From contig NZ_LGIW01000015.1 in assembly GCF_001275385.1 (NCBI RefSeq), forward strand, positions 248,001-312,000: DNA of 64,000 nt, in the 5' to 3' direction. A program made the position numbers and the translations under genes. Of the stretch, positions 61,741 to 64,000 are shown one piece after another. Position 1 is the stretch's first letter, and every line of letters begins with the position of its first letter. The notes below the pieces were generated by a model that was not told the origin of the DNA, made no database searches, and saw only the letters and a program-made list of their open reading frames with translations. This stretch comes from Exiguobacterium sp. BMC-KP (GTDB taxonomy: Bacteria; Bacillota; Bacilli; Exiguobacteriales; Exiguobacteriaceae).

Positions 61741-64000
61741 ATGAAAACATGGCTGAATCGAACGATTGGACGTCAAATCATGTCCGCGTTTTATGTGATT
61801 TTTTTGACACTGCTGTTAACGACTGGTGGTGTTTACCTATATACGAAACAACAGGTGGATGAATCACGACAAGAGTTGAAGATGCTAAATGAGCACCGGA
61901 CACGGGCGACCGATTTATATGAGTCGTGGCAAAGCATGCAGTATGAAGTGCGTGGTTTCGTCTTACTAGGCGACGAAGAGATGCTAAAGGAAATCGAAGC
62001 GAAAAAGAACGGTATCAACCGGCAAACGACTTGGTTCGAGCGCAATGCACGTTTTAAAGAAGAACGACAATACGCAACGGACGCTCGGGAACTTTATACC
62101 GCCTATACACAACGTGTCATGCCAAGTCTCATCAACTATGTCGCGGCGAAAAAAGACGGTAAGGTGACGGAACCATTCTTACAGATGCCGACACTCGGGA
62201 AAGTTACGAAATCAAAAACACTCGATCCACAGCGGAAGTTCAATATCAAAACGAAAAGTGCAGCTGATATGAGTTCGAGTATCGTCGATATGGAGACGGT
62301 CTTTACGAAGTATCGCAATTCCTTAAATGATCAAGAGACGGTAGCACAAGAACGACTCGGCAAACAAGTCAACTCGTCACAAATCCTCGGAGCGGTCAAT
62401 ATCGCGATTTTATTATTGATCACACTCGTCTTCGTGCGACCGTTCGTTCGTCGCTTGACACGTCAGTTGCGTCAATTGAACCGCGAAAGTGGACGACTCG
62501 CGAATGGTGAGGATGCGACACCAATCGTCATCACGAACCGTCAAGATGAGATTGGTGAATTGACGACGACGTTTAACCAGATGGCAGCCGCTATCTCGGG
62601 TCAAAAATACCAACTCGTCTCAAGTAATGATGAACTGCAAAGTCAGCAGGAAGAGTTGATTGCGCAACAAGAAGAACTGCAATCGCAACAGGAAGAACTC
62701 GAAGAAGCGCTTGATATCACGTTACGTAACGAGACGCATTTGCGTTATCGAAACGAGTTGACGGAGACGCTTGCTTCGCGTGAAACGTTGACGGCGTACC
62801 CAGCGATCATCGAAAAGTTGATTACGATCACTGATGCTGAACTTGGCGCGATTGTTTTCTTAGAGCAAGACCGTTATACGGATATCGTCTCGTACGGGAT
62901 GACGACAGCACAAGAGCATCAGTTACTGCATGCTTCGACATCGTTAATCGAACGCGCACGCTTGAACAAACGCGCCGTTCGCTCAAGTAAACAAGTCGCA
63001 AGTCATCATCCACTTCCATATCCGTACACAATGTATGAAATTGTCGTACCGGTCATGGACCCAGCAACGAATACGATGATTGCGAGTATCTATCTCGTTC
63101 GTTACCGAGATGCCTTCACGGAAGATCAGACGAACGAAATTTGGTCGTTCTCGCGTCAATTGGCACTCTCCTTGCTCCGGATGCGTGTCTTTGAGGAAGT
63201 CGAACGAGAACGCGAAAAAACGTCGAAACTCCTTCACTCGATTCGAGAGGCTGTCATTTATATCGAAGGGGAAACGATCTTTGCGAACAAACCGTTGCTC
63301 GCGTTGTTCCATCACCCTGCACATGATCAAGTCGCGGATGAAGGGTTGATGACGCTTGATGTTAAAATCGAAGAGCTAGCGGTACAGGTCGATCAACACG
63401 AGGCGTTCTTAACCTATATGGATCACGTCTGTAGCCAGGAAATTCCGACAGAAAGCTTATCGTTGTCCTTGAATAAAGAAGAACGATTCATCACGTTGTA
63501 TGCAGAAGAAATTCATTATGGCGGTTGTTTCCGCGGCACAATGCTTGTCTTACGTGACGTGACGGCAGAGACAGCAATCGATCGGATGAAATCGGAGTTC
63601 GTCTCAACCGTATCACATGAATTGCGGACACCACTTGCGTCAATTTACGGTTATACAGAATTGATGCTTGCGCGAGACGTCAATGAATCCAAACGTCAGC
63701 GGTATCTCGAGACGATTCATGCTGAAACCGAACGGTTAACGAATCTCGTCAATGACTTCTTAGACGTACAACGAATGGAGTCGAGTCAGCAACAGTATGA
63801 ATTCAAACCGCTCGATTTGATAAAAGTCATTCAGGAGACGGTCGAGTTCCATACGGCTTCGGCGAAAGATCATGAACTCGTCCTTGATTTCGAAGAATCA
63901 ACGACAGGACGGATTCATGCTGATGAGCAAAAGATGCGTCAACTATTTACGAATCTCATTAATAATGCGATTAAGTATTCACCGGATGGTGGTCAGATTA
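61741..64000 (+). CDS. Membrane sensor histidine kinase, 5' part
   Basis: The first 753 codons; the 3' end is outside the window. Domains in order: TM1 (~14-34), an extracellular helical region of ~180 residues (CHASE3-like), TM2 (~221-238), HAMP (~239-292), a coiled coil with repeats of QQEEL (~300-330), a GAF-like domain (~350-485), a PAS-like domain (~490-600), then HisKA with phospho-acceptor H626 in VSTVSHELRTPLASIYG, and the N-box NLINNAIKYSPDGG at the window edge. The input signal is unknown. ATG 61741 follows AAAGGAG at a long 13-nt spacing; GGAG...CTCC around it could form a small hairpin. Confidence 0.88.
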   Translation, partial: MKTWLNRTIGRQIMSAFYVIFLTLLLTTGGVYLYTKQQVDESRQELKMLNEHRTRATDLYESWQSMQYEVRGFVLLGDEEMLKEIEAKKNGINRQTTWFERNARFKEERQYATDARELYTAYTQRVMPSLINYVAAKKDGKVTEPFLQMPTLGKVTKSKTLDPQRKFNIKTKSAADMSSSIVDMETVFTKYRNSLNDQETVAQERLGKQVNSSQILGAVNIAILLLITLVFVRPFVRRLTRQLRQLNRESGRLANGEDATPIVITNRQDEIGELTTTFNQMAAAISGQKYQLVSSNDELQSQQEELIAQQEELQSQQEELEEALDITLRNETHLRYRNELTETLASRETLTAYPAIIEKLITITDAELGAIVFLEQDRYTDIVSYGMTTAQEHQLLHASTSLIERARLNKRAVRSSKQVASHHPLPYPYTMYEIVVPVMDPATNTMIASIYLVRYRDAFTEDQTNEIWSFSRQLALSLLRMRVFEEVEREREKTSKLLHSIREAVIYIEGETIFANKPLLALFHHPAHDQVADEGLMTLDVKIEELAVQVDQHEAFLTYMDHVCSQEIPTESLSLSLNKEERFITLYAEEIHYGGCFRGTMLVLRDVTAETAIDRMKSEFVSTVSHELRTPLASIYGYTELMLARDVNESKRQRYLETIHAETERLTNLVNDFLDVQRMESSQQQYEFKPLDLIKVIQETVEFHTASAKDHELVLDFEESTTGRIHADEQKMRQLFTNLINNAIKYSPDGGQI

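Overview
The window is a Bacillota chromosome fragment, most likely from an Exiguobacterium species. The gene order resembles the Bacillus subtilis ispA-dxs-yqxC-ahrC-recN-spo0A-yqzF-bkd and yqi/yqj regions. The genes are densely packed, have strong AGGAGG-type ribosome binding sites, and are often joined by ATGA overlaps. spoIVB, which sits between recN and spo0A in Bacillus, is absent, which fits a lineage that does not sporulate. I see no phage, insertion sequence, CRISPR array, tRNA or rRNA.

Layout. (1) 1-6.45 kb: ispA (partial), dxs, tlyA/yqxC, argR, recN, spo0A. (2) 6.45-7.7 kb: a reductase-like gene with an apparent 3' frameshift, then a ~560-nt non-coding region with an extended -10 promoter, many perfect hairpins and a strong terminator. 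I read it as a large structured RNA, possibly an OLE RNA. (3) 7.7-17.75 kb: yqzF, bkdR and the sigma-54 controlled operon ptb-bcd-buk-lpdV-bkdAA-bkdAB-bkdB, which turns branched-chain amino acids into branched acyl-CoAs. (4) 17.75-24.73 kb: promoter, two tandem T-box leaders and the tightly overlapping trpEGDCFBA operon. (5) 24.7-35 kb: cell-wall, lipid and transport genes, an ABC-F ATPase behind a leader peptide and attenuator, and tenA behind a TPP riboswitch. (6) 35-45.4 kb: nagZ with a perfect cre site, spo0M, a methyltransferase, brxB, an arginine-type ABC transporter with an ARG box inside its promoter, a ZIP transporter and fadH. (7) 45.4-58.4 kb: ppaC, a glucosaminidase, yqjA/yqjE/rnz/yqjQ-like genes, and a small ECF-type vitamin uptake module whose ATPase is strongly reduced. 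(8) 58.4-64 kb: topB, three small or hypothetical genes and the first 753 codons of a large sensor histidine kinase.

Working together. Isoleucine/valine/leucine breakdown (bcd, bkd) supplies branched acyl-CoA for membrane lipids; ptb/buk interconvert those acyl-CoAs with free acids. BkdR drives this through a -24/-12 promoter. The trp operon is controlled by tRNA-Trp charging through two serial T-boxes. ArgR, encoded here, probably acts on the arginine transporter at 40.2 kb. Most units end in clear hairpin terminators, several of them shared by convergent genes.

Calls come from reading translations and motifs only; no database search was run.
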